A stretch of 57,276 nt of DNA from Clostridium sp. OF03-18AA (lineage in GTDB: Bacteria > Bacillota > Clostridia > Lachnospirales > Lachnospiraceae), in assembly GCF_003478035.1 (NCBI RefSeq), contig NZ_QUEP01000018.1, positions 1-57,276 of the forward strand, read 5' to 3'. The position numbers were made by a program, and so were the translations under genes. Under the pieces are notes generated by a model, which did not search any database, had not been told where the DNA came from, and was given only the letters and a program-made list of their open reading frames with translations. Shown here piece by piece: positions 49,099 to 57,155 of the stretch. Positions within the stretch are counted from its first letter, which is position 1. Each line of letters opens with the position of its first letter.

Positions 49099-49782
49099 AT
49101 GAATACAAAAAACCAAAACGACACCCGCCCGATCTGGCGAGGTGAACTTGCCCTCTTGATCGTTGTCCTCATCAACAGCTTCGGCGTAGTCCTGATGCTC
49201 GACTCTGGCGCCGGAATCTCGGCAATCTCCAGCGTACCATACGCCTTCTCCGAATCATTCCCACGAATGACACTCGGCACCTGGACCTACATCTTTCAGG
49301 GCACACTCGTGGCTGTCCTGATGGTCCTTCGAAAAAAATTCGTTCCAACCTATCTCTTCAGCTTCGTAGTCGGCTTTGCCTTCAGCAAGATGCTGGATGT
49401 CTACAAAACTGCCCTTGCCGGTCTTCCAATGGGACTCGGATATCAGATCTGTTACTTTATCGTGAGCTATGTCGTCCTCTGCATCGGAATTGCACTCTCC
49501 AACCGCTGCGGACTCCCGATCATCCCGACCGACCTGTTCCCGCGTGAAACAGCTGAGATCCTCAAAGTACCCTACTCCAGAGTCAAGATCACCTTCGACG
49601 TGACCTGCCTCGCCGTGACTGCCGGACTGACCTTCCTCTTCCTCGGCCACATCAAAGGCCTCGGGATCGGAACGATCCTTGCTGCCTTTACCATGGGAAA
49701 AGTGATCGGTCTGATTGGAAACGTCCTCGACCGTCATTTCCGATTTGTATCATTTCTGACAGAAAAAGAACAGACGGCATAA
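49099..49782 (+). CDS. YczE/YitT-like integral membrane protein (DUF6198 type)
   Basis: 227 residues with about 5 membrane segments: ELALLIVVLINSFGVVLMLDSGAGISAISSVPYAF, TYIFQGTLVAVLMVLRKKFVPTYLFSFVVGFAFSKMLDVYK, YQICYFIVSYVVLCIGIALSNRCGLPIIPTDLFPRE, FDVTCLAVTAGLTFLFLGHIKGLGIGTILAAFTMGKVIGLIGNVLDRHF. The GIGTILAAFTMGKVIG end is typical of the family. Function unknown; relatives are sometimes called transporters. ATG 49099 follows CAGGAGA. A strong terminator follows directly. Confidence 0.8.
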   Translation: MNTKNQNDTRPIWRGELALLIVVLINSFGVVLMLDSGAGISAISSVPYAFSESFPRMTLGTWTYIFQGTLVAVLMVLRKKFVPTYLFSFVVGFAFSKMLDVYKTALAGLPMGLGYQICYFIVSYVVLCIGIALSNRCGLPIIPTDLFPRETAEILKVPYSRVKITFDVTCLAVTAGLTFLFLGHIKGLGIGTILAAFTMGKVIGLIGNVLDRHFRFVSFLTEKEQTA

Positions 49783-49857
49783 AAAATCCCCCTCCCACTC
49801 CTGCCCGCACACCCGGATTTCCGGGCACACTGCAGAAGTTAGAGGGGGATTTTTATT
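49782..49857. terminator. Bidirectional terminator
   Basis: Outer 13-bp stem AAAAATCCCCCTC/GAGGGGGATTTTT (49782-49794, 49842-49854) with an inner TGCCCG/CGGGCA hairpin; T-run on both strands. It serves the convergent membrane-protein and ABC exporter genes. Confidence 0.88.
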
Positions 49858-49918
49858 TACGCGAAGCGTGTTTTCACTTGTTATATTCACAAATTACTGT
49901 ATGACCAGACCGCAGCCA

Positions 49919-51820
49919 TTACTCCAGCTCAAACGCACCTGTATAAAGCTGATAATACACGCCCTTCTGCGCGATCAGCGTCTCATGGTCGCCGCGCTCG
50001 ATGATGTGACCGTGGTCGAGAACCATGATCGCCTTACTGTTGCGGACCGTGGAAAGACGGTGCGCGATAACAAAGACGGTACGTCCCATCATCAGGTTGT
50101 CCATACCTTCCTGGACGAGTGCCTCCGTTCTCGTATCGATCGAGCTTGTCGCCTCATCGAGGATCATAACCGGCGGATCTGCAACGGCTGCTCTCGCGAT
50201 CGAGATGAGCTGTCTCTGACCCTGGGAAAGGCTCGCACCATTTCCGGTGAGCATCGTATTGTAGCCCTCCGGCAGTCTCTGGATAAAGTCATCGGCATTC
50301 GCCAGTCTCGCTGCCGCCATACACTCCTCGTCCGTGGCGTCCAGACGACCATAGCGGATGTTGTCCATGACCGTGCCGGTAAACAGGTTGACATCCTGTA
50401 AAACGACGCCGAGAGATCTTCTAAGATCCGGCTTTCTGATCTTCGTGATGTTGATGCCGTCGTAACGGATCTTTCCGTCCGGAATGTCGTAGAAACGGTT
50501 GATCAGGTTCGTGATCGTCGTCTTTCCGGCTCCGGTCGCACCTACAAACGCGATCTTCTGGCCAGGTTTCGCATAAAGAGTGATGTCATGGAGAACAAGC
50601 TTCTCCGGTGTGTATCCGAAATCAACATCCTCCAACCGGATATCGCCCTTTAACGGGGTGTAGGTGACGGTTCCGTCCGCCTTGTGCGGATGTTTCCATG
50701 CCCAGATGCCGTTCTTGTCGTTTGTCTCCTTCAAGGTTCCGTCCGCAGTCCACTCTGCGCGGACAAGCGTTACATAACCTTCATCCTTCTCCGGCTCCTC
50801 ATCGATCAGAGAGAACACTCTGGAAGCTCCTGCGAGTCCCATTGCGACCATGGAAACCTGCATGGATGCCTGCCCGATCGTCTGGGAAAGCTGTCTTGCC
50901 ATTCCGAGGAACGAGACGATGATACCGATCGTAAGGACACCGTTTCCGCCGAGGCTTAAGTTCGGCGCTCCGCAGTAGACGAGAAGTCCGCCAACGATCG
51001 CCAGTACCACATACATCAGGTTGCCGACATTGTTTAAGATCGGCATCAGGGAGTTACCATAGCGGTTTGCAAGTTCTCCGTCGGAGAACAGTTTCTCATT
51101 TAACTTGTCGAAATCCTTCTTGCACTCTTCTTCATGACAGAACACCTTTACGACCTTCTGTCCCTGGATCATCTCCTCGATGAAACCTTCCTCTTTCGCG
51201 AGCGACTTCTGCTGCTCCATCATATAGCGGGAGCTCGCGCCGCCGAATTTCTTCGTGACCGTCAGCATGAGCACCGAGAACAGGCAGACCAGGATCGTCA
51301 TCCACACGCTGTAGTAGATCATCATGAGGAACATGACTGTGATCGTCAAAGATGCCTGGAATACCATCGGAAGCGACTGACCGATCATCTGGCGGATCGC
51401 GTCCGTATCGTTCGTGTAGGTACTCATGATATCGCCGTGTGCATGTGTATCAAAATATTTGATCGGCAGGGACTGCATCTTATCGAACATGTCCACACGC
51501 AGATGCTTTAACGTTCCCTGTGTCACGATCGCCATGAGGTGCGTGTAGGTGAACGCCGCTGCAACACCGAACGCGTAGATCGTGAGCATGGAGAGGATCG
51601 TCTGCATGAACGGCTGTTTCACACTTTCCATGCCCGATTTCAGGCCCGGAAGGATGCAGGTATCGATCAGCCGCTGTAAAAATACCGTCTGGACAACGGA
51701 AGCCGCCGCGCTGACGATGATGCAGCAGATGACCACGATCAGGTGGATCCTGTAATTCTGGAAGATATAGCGGAGCAGGCGGCCGAAAGTGCCTTTTTTC
51801 CTATTGTTCTGTTTTTCCAT
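49919..51820 (-). CDS. Heterodimeric ABC exporter subunit with canonical ATPase site
   Basis: 633 residues. An N-terminal six-helix membrane domain (res ~25-340) is joined to an ABC ATPase by an unusually long linker (about res 355-400, VRAEWTADGTLKETNDKNGIWAWKHPHKAD). Walker A GATGAGKTT, signature LSQGQRQLISIARA, Walker B VMILDEATSSIDTRTE with catalytic Glu, and switch His in FVIAHRLSTV. ATG 51820 follows AAGGAGG; the upstream gene ends 1 nt before, so translation is coupled. With its partner it forms a drug- or lipid-exporting heterodimer, controlled by the upstream MarR protein. Confidence 0.92.
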   Translation of the reverse strand: MEKQNNRKKGTFGRLLRYIFQNYRIHLIVVICCIIVSAAASVVQTVFLQRLIDTCILPGLKSGMESVKQPFMQTILSMLTIYAFGVAAAFTYTHLMAIVTQGTLKHLRVDMFDKMQSLPIKYFDTHAHGDIMSTYTNDTDAIRQMIGQSLPMVFQASLTITVMFLMMIYYSVWMTILVCLFSVLMLTVTKKFGGASSRYMMEQQKSLAKEEGFIEEMIQGQKVVKVFCHEEECKKDFDKLNEKLFSDGELANRYGNSLMPILNNVGNLMYVVLAIVGGLLVYCGAPNLSLGGNGVLTIGIIVSFLGMARQLSQTIGQASMQVSMVAMGLAGASRVFSLIDEEPEKDEGYVTLVRAEWTADGTLKETNDKNGIWAWKHPHKADGTVTYTPLKGDIRLEDVDFGYTPEKLVLHDITLYAKPGQKIAFVGATGAGKTTITNLINRFYDIPDGKIRYDGINITKIRKPDLRRSLGVVLQDVNLFTGTVMDNIRYGRLDATDEECMAAARLANADDFIQRLPEGYNTMLTGNGASLSQGQRQLISIARAAVADPPVMILDEATSSIDTRTEALVQEGMDNLMMGRTVFVIAHRLSTVRNSKAIMVLDHGHIIERGDHETLIAQKGVYYQLYTGAFELE

Positions 51821-51821
51821 A

Positions 51822-53558
51822 TCACTCTGCCTCCTTGCTCTTTGTCTGGGAATCATTGACTTCCCGGTAAATTCCGTTTAAAGCGAGAAGTTCTTCATGC
51901 GTACCGGACTCCACGATCCGTCCGCCGTCCATGACGAGAATGCGGTCCGCATCCTGCACGGAGGAGACACGCTGGGCGATGATGATCTTTGTGGTATCCG
52001 GAAGCTCATTCTTAAATGCCTGACGGATCAGGGCATCGGTCTTTGTGTCGACCGCAGAGGTGGAGTCATCGAGGATCAGGATCTTCGGCTTCTTTAAAAG
52101 AGCTCTCGCAATACAGAGACGCTGCTTCTGGCCGCCGGAGACGTTCGTTCCTCCCTGCTCGATGTAAGTGTCATAGCCGGCCGGGAACTGGGTGACGAAC
52201 TCATCCGCCTGCGCAAGCTTGCATGCATGGATCAGCTCCTCGTCTGTGGCGTTCTTGTTGCCCCAGCGGAGGTTATCTTTGATCGTTCCCGAGAACAGGA
52301 CGTTCTTCTGGAGAACGACGGCCACCGCGTCACGGAGCGCCTGGAGATCATATTCTCTCACATCGCGTCCGCCGACTTTGACCGAACCTTCCGAGACGTC
52401 ATAGAGACGCGGGATCAGCTGGATCAGGGAAGTCTTGGAGGAACCGGTTCCTCCGATGATCCCGATCGTAGCGCCGGACGGGATCTCAAGATCGATGTCC
52501 GTGAGCGCATATTTCTTGTTCTTTCCGGAATAGCGGAAGGAAACATGATCAAACTCGATGCTGCCGTCCCTCACTTCCTTCGCTCCGTTTTCCGGAGATC
52601 TCAGGACACTCTCATGCGTCAGGACCTCCGCGATACGGTCGCCGGATTCCTGCGCCATGCTGCACATAACAAATACCATGGACAGCATCATCATTGAAGA
52701 CAGGATCTGGACGCCATAGCTGATCAGGGAGGAAAGTTCACCGGTCGAGAGCGATGTTCCGCCGGATCCGATGATGAGCTTCGCTCCAAAGAAGCTTACT
52801 AAAAGCATCGCAAGATAGATGCAGAACATCATGAGCGGGTTGTTCAATGCGAGGATCTTCTCTGCCATCGTGAAGTCTTTCCGGACTTCCTCTGCGGCTT
52901 TTCCGAACTTTTCCTTCTCGTAGTCTTCACGGACGAAGGATTTTACAACACGGATGCCGCCGACGTTTTCCTGGACGGAATTGTTTAAGGCATCATACTT
53001 CTTAAAGATCCGCTTGAAGATCGGATGTACATAGAAAAAGATGCCGAACAGCGCGATCGCGAGGACTGGGATCAGTGCCAGGAAGATGAAGGACATCCGG
53101 ACATTGATACTCATGCTCATGATCACGGAGAAGATCATCATGAGCGGGGCACGGACTGCCATCCGGATGAGCATCTGATACGCATTCTGGACGTTTGTGA
53201 CGTCGGTCGTCATTCTCGTGACCAGAGAGGACGATGAAAACTTGTCGATATCCGCAAACGCGAAATCCTGGGTTTTAAAATAGAGATCTCTCCGGAGGTT
53301 CTTTGCAAGTCCGCATCCGGCTGTTGCCGCGGATCTTGCGGAGAGGACTCCAAAACACAGGGACATGGTCGCAAGGACCAGAAGAAGCACGCCGTACTTT
53401 AAGATCGGCGTCATGGAAGTTCCCGTCATGTCATCGATGAGCTTTGACATGATGAGCGGGATCGTACATTCCAGCACGACCTCCATGGCAACGAACACGG
53501 GCGTCTCGATGGATGCCCGTTTATACTGGCGCACGCTTTTTAAAAGTGTTTTAACCAT
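51822..53558 (-). CDS. Heterodimeric ABC exporter subunit with degenerate ATPase site
   Basis: 578 residues. Membrane domain with six helices, then an ABC ATPase: Walker A GGTGSSKTSLIQ (Ser in place of the usual Gly-Lys neighbour), signature NVSGGQKQRLCIARA, Walker B ILILDDSTSAVDTKTD, in which Asp replaces the catalytic Glu, and IIIAQRVSSVQDAD, where the switch His is Gln. These changes define the non-hydrolysing site of asymmetric exporters such as TM287/288 and BmrCD. Its stop is followed 1 nt later by the partner's ATG. First transporter gene of the marR-linked operon. Confidence 0.92.
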   Translation of the reverse strand: MVKTLLKSVRQYKRASIETPVFVAMEVVLECTIPLIMSKLIDDMTGTSMTPILKYGVLLLVLATMSLCFGVLSARSAATAGCGLAKNLRRDLYFKTQDFAFADIDKFSSSSLVTRMTTDVTNVQNAYQMLIRMAVRAPLMMIFSVIMSMSINVRMSFIFLALIPVLAIALFGIFFYVHPIFKRIFKKYDALNNSVQENVGGIRVVKSFVREDYEKEKFGKAAEEVRKDFTMAEKILALNNPLMMFCIYLAMLLVSFFGAKLIIGSGGTSLSTGELSSLISYGVQILSSMMMLSMVFVMCSMAQESGDRIAEVLTHESVLRSPENGAKEVRDGSIEFDHVSFRYSGKNKKYALTDIDLEIPSGATIGIIGGTGSSKTSLIQLIPRLYDVSEGSVKVGGRDVREYDLQALRDAVAVVLQKNVLFSGTIKDNLRWGNKNATDEELIHACKLAQADEFVTQFPAGYDTYIEQGGTNVSGGQKQRLCIARALLKKPKILILDDSTSAVDTKTDALIRQAFKNELPDTTKIIIAQRVSSVQDADRILVMDGGRIVESGTHEELLALNGIYREVNDSQTKSKEAE

Positions 53559-53750
53559 GAATCTTACCTCGTTTCCATATTATGATTTGTTATGATAAAA
53601 GTTCAAAAGGTTCGGTACAGCAAGTCCGTATCCTTGCAGAACCGGCTGTATCTTCCCCCTTTTGTCCTCATAACGGACTTTCTCCTTTCAGATAAGTCTT
53701 CTGCCTCCCGCTGCCGGAAAGAGAGCGGAGTCTTATCTGACTAATCTGTA
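53559..53750. promoter_or_regulatory. Region between MarR and ABC genes with inverted repeat
   Basis: 192 bp. A 9-bp perfect inverted repeat TCAGATAAG/CTTATCTGA (53688-53696, 53732-53740) brackets ~35 nt. It could be an operator pair or an RNA stem. No clear promoter. Confidence 0.5.
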
Positions 53751-54173
53751 TCAGGACATGTTTCGGATCATCCGGCTGATGACGCGGAAAAATGTCGCGA
53801 GATCATCCTCCGTGATCCCCTCGGTCAGCCTTCGTTCCGTCTCCTCCAGACTCTCCCGGATCATTCCCTGGTACTGGAGTCCCTTTTCCGTCACAACGAT
53901 CCGCTTTAATCTCGCATCGTAGGGAACCGTTTCCCGGCGGATCAGACCATTCTTTTCCATATCCTTTAAGATTTTTGTGGCCGTCGGCGGCCGCAGGCTG
54001 TATTCTTCCTCAACATCTTTCTGGAACACATCCGTGTCCATGCTTCTCGCCAGAATAAAATGAAGCGTTTTTCCCTGCGCGGGGCTCAGAGTGTCGTGAA
54101 AAGAAAAGGTACTGAAATGCCTCCGGATCAAATTGGACAGCATTCCGATACTTCTGCCAACAGTTTCTTTCAT
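53751..54173 (-). CDS. MarR-family transcriptional regulator
   Basis: 140 residues. Winged-helix domain: LSPAQGKTLHFILARSMDTDVFQKDVEEEYSLRPPTATKILKDMEKNGLIRRETVPYDARLKRIVVTEKGLQY, with the wing DARLKRIVVTEKG typical of MarR (DxRxK...LT). Dimerisation helices lie at both ends. RBS AAAGGGGGAT is upstream. It is the first gene of the operon with the two ABC exporter subunits, so it likely represses drug efflux. Its promoter carries repeated TTAGCAA boxes, which are probable autoregulatory sites. Confidence 0.92.
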   Translation of the reverse strand: MKETVGRSIGMLSNLIRRHFSTFSFHDTLSPAQGKTLHFILARSMDTDVFQKDVEEEYSLRPPTATKILKDMEKNGLIRRETVPYDARLKRIVVTEKGLQYQGMIRESLEETERRLTEGITEDDLATFFRVISRMIRNMS

Positions 54174-54362
54174 AAATCAAAATCCCCCTTTAAAAAAGAA
54201 TGTGCCGCAGCTCATTCTCGCACCGAGCGCGATCGCGATCGCTATCATCTTTGTCTGCATCATATTTCAGCGCTTCTTTCCATTCTCCGCTCTGACCGTA
54301 AGAAAATGCGAAACCAAAATCAGAGTTCCTGTCGTCTCCGACCGTATTCCATTGATTTTATT

Positions 54363-54433
54363 CTTAGCAAATACTTAGCAAACTAATTTGTTAGCTTGCT
54401 AAGCATCATAAAACATCCATCATTAAATGTCAA
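54363..54433 (-). promoter_or_regulatory. MarR operon promoter with operator boxes
   Basis: Minus strand: -35 TTGACA (54433-54428), 17-nt spacer, -10 TATGAT (54410-54405), immediately followed by CTTAGCAA ... TTGCTAAG ... TTGCTAAG (54403-54363), i.e. one palindrome plus an extra half-site over the transcription start. Confidence 0.85.
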
Positions 54434-54811
54434 CGAAAAAAATGTGAAAATTCTGTGAGGAAATCTGTTCATGAAACTCCATATGGGAATGTGAATAAGA
54501 GCATATAAGAATATTGTATACAATTTGTGCATGTTTCCGAAAATGAAAAAAATGGAAAAAAGGACTTACGAAGACCGGAAAAATATTGTATACTGCGTTC
54601 ACATAGAGATTGGAAACGCAGTGAGATGCACACAAAAAGCAGTGGAGTCGCAACGAGTTTTGTTGACTTCGCTGCTTTTTTTCTGCCCCTTGCAGTGGGA
54701 AGCGCATCCGGCAGAAAAGCCATTCCATGTGCTTTTCCGATCATGAAAAAGAATATGTACGCTGGCACGTACAATAACCAAAAACACAATTTCACAAAAA
54801 GGAGAAAAAAT
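54434..54811 (+). promoter_or_regulatory. Promoter and structured leader of DUF2798 gene
   Basis: Promoter candidate: -35 TTACGA (54566-54571), 17-nt spacer, -10 TATACT (54589-54594). Direct repeat AATATTGTATAC at about 54508 and 54582. The leader then has an ACTGCGTT/AACGCAGT hairpin and an intrinsic terminator, with a further TCTGCC/GGCAGA stem (about 54682-54715) before the gene. Confidence 0.6.
54634..54683 (+). terminator. Terminator hairpin in the DUF2798 leader
   Basis: 16-bp stem 54634-54649 with 54665-54680 (AAAAAGCAGTGGAGTC arm; two G-T pairs that only fit a plus-strand RNA), followed by seven T. Either an attenuator or the end of a ~85-nt small RNA. Confidence 0.8.
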
Positions 54812-55294
54812 ATGCCAAGAAATAAAAGAGAAAGTCTGATCTACACCGTATTAATGTGCTTTACCATGGTGCTCTGGATGAGCATCTACAATGTAACCCT
54901 TCACATGGGAGCTCTGAACCTGACCACGATCCGCGAAGCATGGATCGGTTTCCCGATCGCCTACGTGTTTGCGATGTGCATGGACTGGTTCGTCGTATCA
55001 GGCCCGGCAAAAGGATTTGCATTCCGTTTTCTCGTTAAGCCGGAAAGCCCGGTATTACACAAGGTGATCGCAGTTTCCTGCTCCATGGTCGTTCCGATGG
55101 TGATCATCATGTCCATGTACGGAGCTCTTGAGGGATGTGTAAAGAGCGGAAACTTCAATCTGCTCCTGATCATCTGGCTGACAAACATTCCGAAGAACTT
55201 TATCATGGCTCTTCCGTTCCAGCTCCTCGTTGCAGGACCGCTTGTACGCCGCGTATTCCGCGGAGCATTCCCGGAAGGAACTGTGTTAGCATGA
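54812..55294 (+). CDS. DUF2798 domain membrane protein
   Basis: 160 residues with four membrane segments arranged as two repeats: LIYTVLMCFTMVLWMSIYNVTLHMG...IGFPIAYVFAMCMDWFVVSGPAKGFAFRFL and VIAVSCSMVVPMVIIMSMYGALE...WLTNIPKNFIMALPFQLLVAGPLVRRVFRG. This duplicated pattern is that of DUF2798 proteins. Function unknown. ATG 54812 follows AAAGGAG; the open frame extends upstream through the terminator hairpin but has no binding site there. Expression may be controlled by the leader terminator. Confidence 0.85.
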   Translation: MPRNKRESLIYTVLMCFTMVLWMSIYNVTLHMGALNLTTIREAWIGFPIAYVFAMCMDWFVVSGPAKGFAFRFLVKPESPVLHKVIAVSCSMVVPMVIIMSMYGALEGCVKSGNFNLLLIIWLTNIPKNFIMALPFQLLVAGPLVRRVFRGAFPEGTVLA

Positions 55295-55390
55295 TCGGAT
55301 AAAAGCTGATCTGCGACAAAAAATTTTTGTTATAGATCTCAAAAACGCCCTATCTGCAGAATGCGGCAATCTTTGCGAGTGAACCCATTG

Positions 55391-55506
55391 AAAAACAAAA
55401 GACACAATGCGAGATTGAATTTTTCAATCAGCACTGCGTCTTAGCGTCTGGCTCTTCCGTCTTTCCGGTCATGACCTGATTTCTAGTTTTTGTAACCGTT
55501 CGGTTA
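55391..55506 (-). ncRNA. Candidate small RNA (~115 nt)
   Basis: A consensus promoter (55513-55541) points left into a region with no intact gene. About 60-115 nt downstream is a strong terminator: stem 55440-55431 with 55410-55401 including two G-U pairs that form only in the minus-strand RNA, inner GATTGAA/TTCAATC, then TTTTGTTTTT (55400-55391). The next minus-strand gene is 1.2 kb away. A short frame MTGKTEEPDAKTQC (55472-55428) is inside; it could be a leader peptide or remnant of a regulator gene. Confidence 0.55.
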
Positions 55507-55541
55507 CTTCGTATTATAGCAACCGAACGGTTACTTGTCAA
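55492..55541 (-). promoter_or_regulatory. Consensus promoter with two operator palindromes
   Basis: Minus strand -35 TTGACA (55541-55536), 17-nt spacer, -10 TATAAT (55518-55513). The spacer is filled by GTAACCGTTCGGTTGC (55534-55519) and the start region by GTAACCGAACGGTTAC (55507-55492), two near-perfect copies of one palindrome of TetR type. Confidence 0.85.
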
Positions 55542-55586
55542 GATAAAAGAGGACGATCGGCGGAAACTGTTTCATGAGGAATAACA

Positions 55587-57155
55587 TCATGCCGCCGCAT
55601 TCGCATTCACCTGGTCGATCACCTTCCGGATCCCCATCCATACAGACAGATCTGTGAAGACATCCACAATACTTCCCTGATCTGTAAACGGGGAATCCTG
55701 AAGAACAGACAGATCCTTCATCATTCCATTCTGGACAATATATTCCACAATCTGGTTCACAAAATAGATCTGCCGGCTGTCAAGGTTGGTGCTGTCCAGA
55801 TATTCTGAAAACGCCTGTTTCGCCGCATTCATATCGAGACCGACGATTCCCCGCACAAACTCACCGAGCGGTTTTTCCCCGTACTCCGCCTCATAATCTG
55901 CCTTCGTTCCGAGATCACTCCAGAGGATCTTTTCCAGCTCCTTCACATCTTCGGAATTCAGAGGGATATTTCCTTTCAGCTTCGCAATCACTGATTCATT
56001 CTGATGTTCCCGGATATAGAACTCCGCCTTTGCTTTATAATTTTTCAGATCATCATTTTCGAGCTCGGATTCGTTCCACTCCGTAGATAAAACTTCATCA
56101 TCCATATTCGTCTCATAAATGATATACTCTTTCGGAATGTACTTCACGAGATCACGCAGATTATTCCGTATTTTTTCAAAATCATTGACATCCGCACGCT
56201 CCAGATAATCTGTATGGAGGATCTGCTCAATCAACGGTGCCTGTTTTGTAATCTCCGGAATATTTGCAACCTTTGTAAGACCCCTTGCTCGTTTTATAAG
56301 ATCATGTTTCCCCCTGGAATATTTCTTTCCGGCCAGATACGCCAGCTCAATTCCGTACATCAGTGCATCAAAACGGAGCGCCTGCGCATCATCTTTTTCC
56401 GGTTCAATCAACGGTGCCAGTTCATCCCGAGCTACCAAAGTATCCGCATAAGTCAGCGCCTGATAGTTCTCTCCTGATGAATACAGTTCCACGTATTTTA
56501 AATGCTGACGGACTGCAAAATTATCCCGATTCAGCTCGCGCACCTTTCCGGTCATATCTTCAATAAGCGAACTGCGGAATTTTTTTAGTTGTTCTGTCTG
56601 ATATGCGAGATCCTGAAGCTTGTACGACATTTCGAATTTCAGCTGAAAAATCGCCCCCTGAACCGCAATCGTATTCGCTGTCGATTTTCCTTTGTTCATC
56701 CGGAAAAATTCAAAATTCCCACAAAAATCAAAGATATAAAACTTGTCCTTATCTGCACCATCCATAAGTCCCGGACAAAGTCTCGTTCCGCGTCCGATCA
56801 TCTGCCAGAATTTTGCCTTACTCATAACTTTTTTGAAGAATACAAGGTTTAAGACCTCCGGAACATCAATTCCAGTATCCAACATATCGACAGAAATCGC
56901 GATCTGCGGCATCTTCTTTGGATCCGAAAATTCATCTATTGCGCTCTGTGCATAGTTCAGATAATTATCAATGACTTTTGCATAATCTTTCAGGTGTGGA
57001 TATTCTTTTCCAAACACCTCAAGAATTTTCTCTGCATGCCGGTGGTTCTTCGCAAAAATGATCGTCTTTCCGATCTTATTCCCATAATCCACGCGAAGCC
57101 CATTTGTCATCAAAATATTCAAGACTTCACGAATCGTATCTTCAGTGACATACTC
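55587..57155 (-). pseudogene. hsdR: Type I restriction enzyme HsdR subunit, 5'-truncated
   Basis: About 522 codons, the C-terminal half of an HsdR translocase/endonuclease. Second RecA-like domain: GKTIIFAKNHRHAEKI, IAISVDMLDTGIDVPEVLNLVFF and KFWQMIGRGTRLCPGL (motifs V and VI), then the C-terminal EcoEI-type domain that binds the methylase core. The frame continues past a TTG at 57122 as WEYVTEDTIREV until an IS200/IS605-like end. The nuclease domain and Walker A motor half are missing from the window. If they lie beyond the insertion, the gene is split; in this form it cannot cut DNA. Only intact frame, no other damage. Confidence 0.85.

Noticed and set aside
48883..49116. A 77-codon minus-strand frame through the 32-bp array
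   Set aside because: The encoded repeats (LTSEKM, LTSVKM) come from the DNA array; no RBS and the period is not a multiple of three throughout.
54527..54811. 95-codon N-terminal extension of the DUF2798 protein
   Set aside because: Reads through a terminator hairpin with no RBS; the real RBS AAAGGAG is before 54812.
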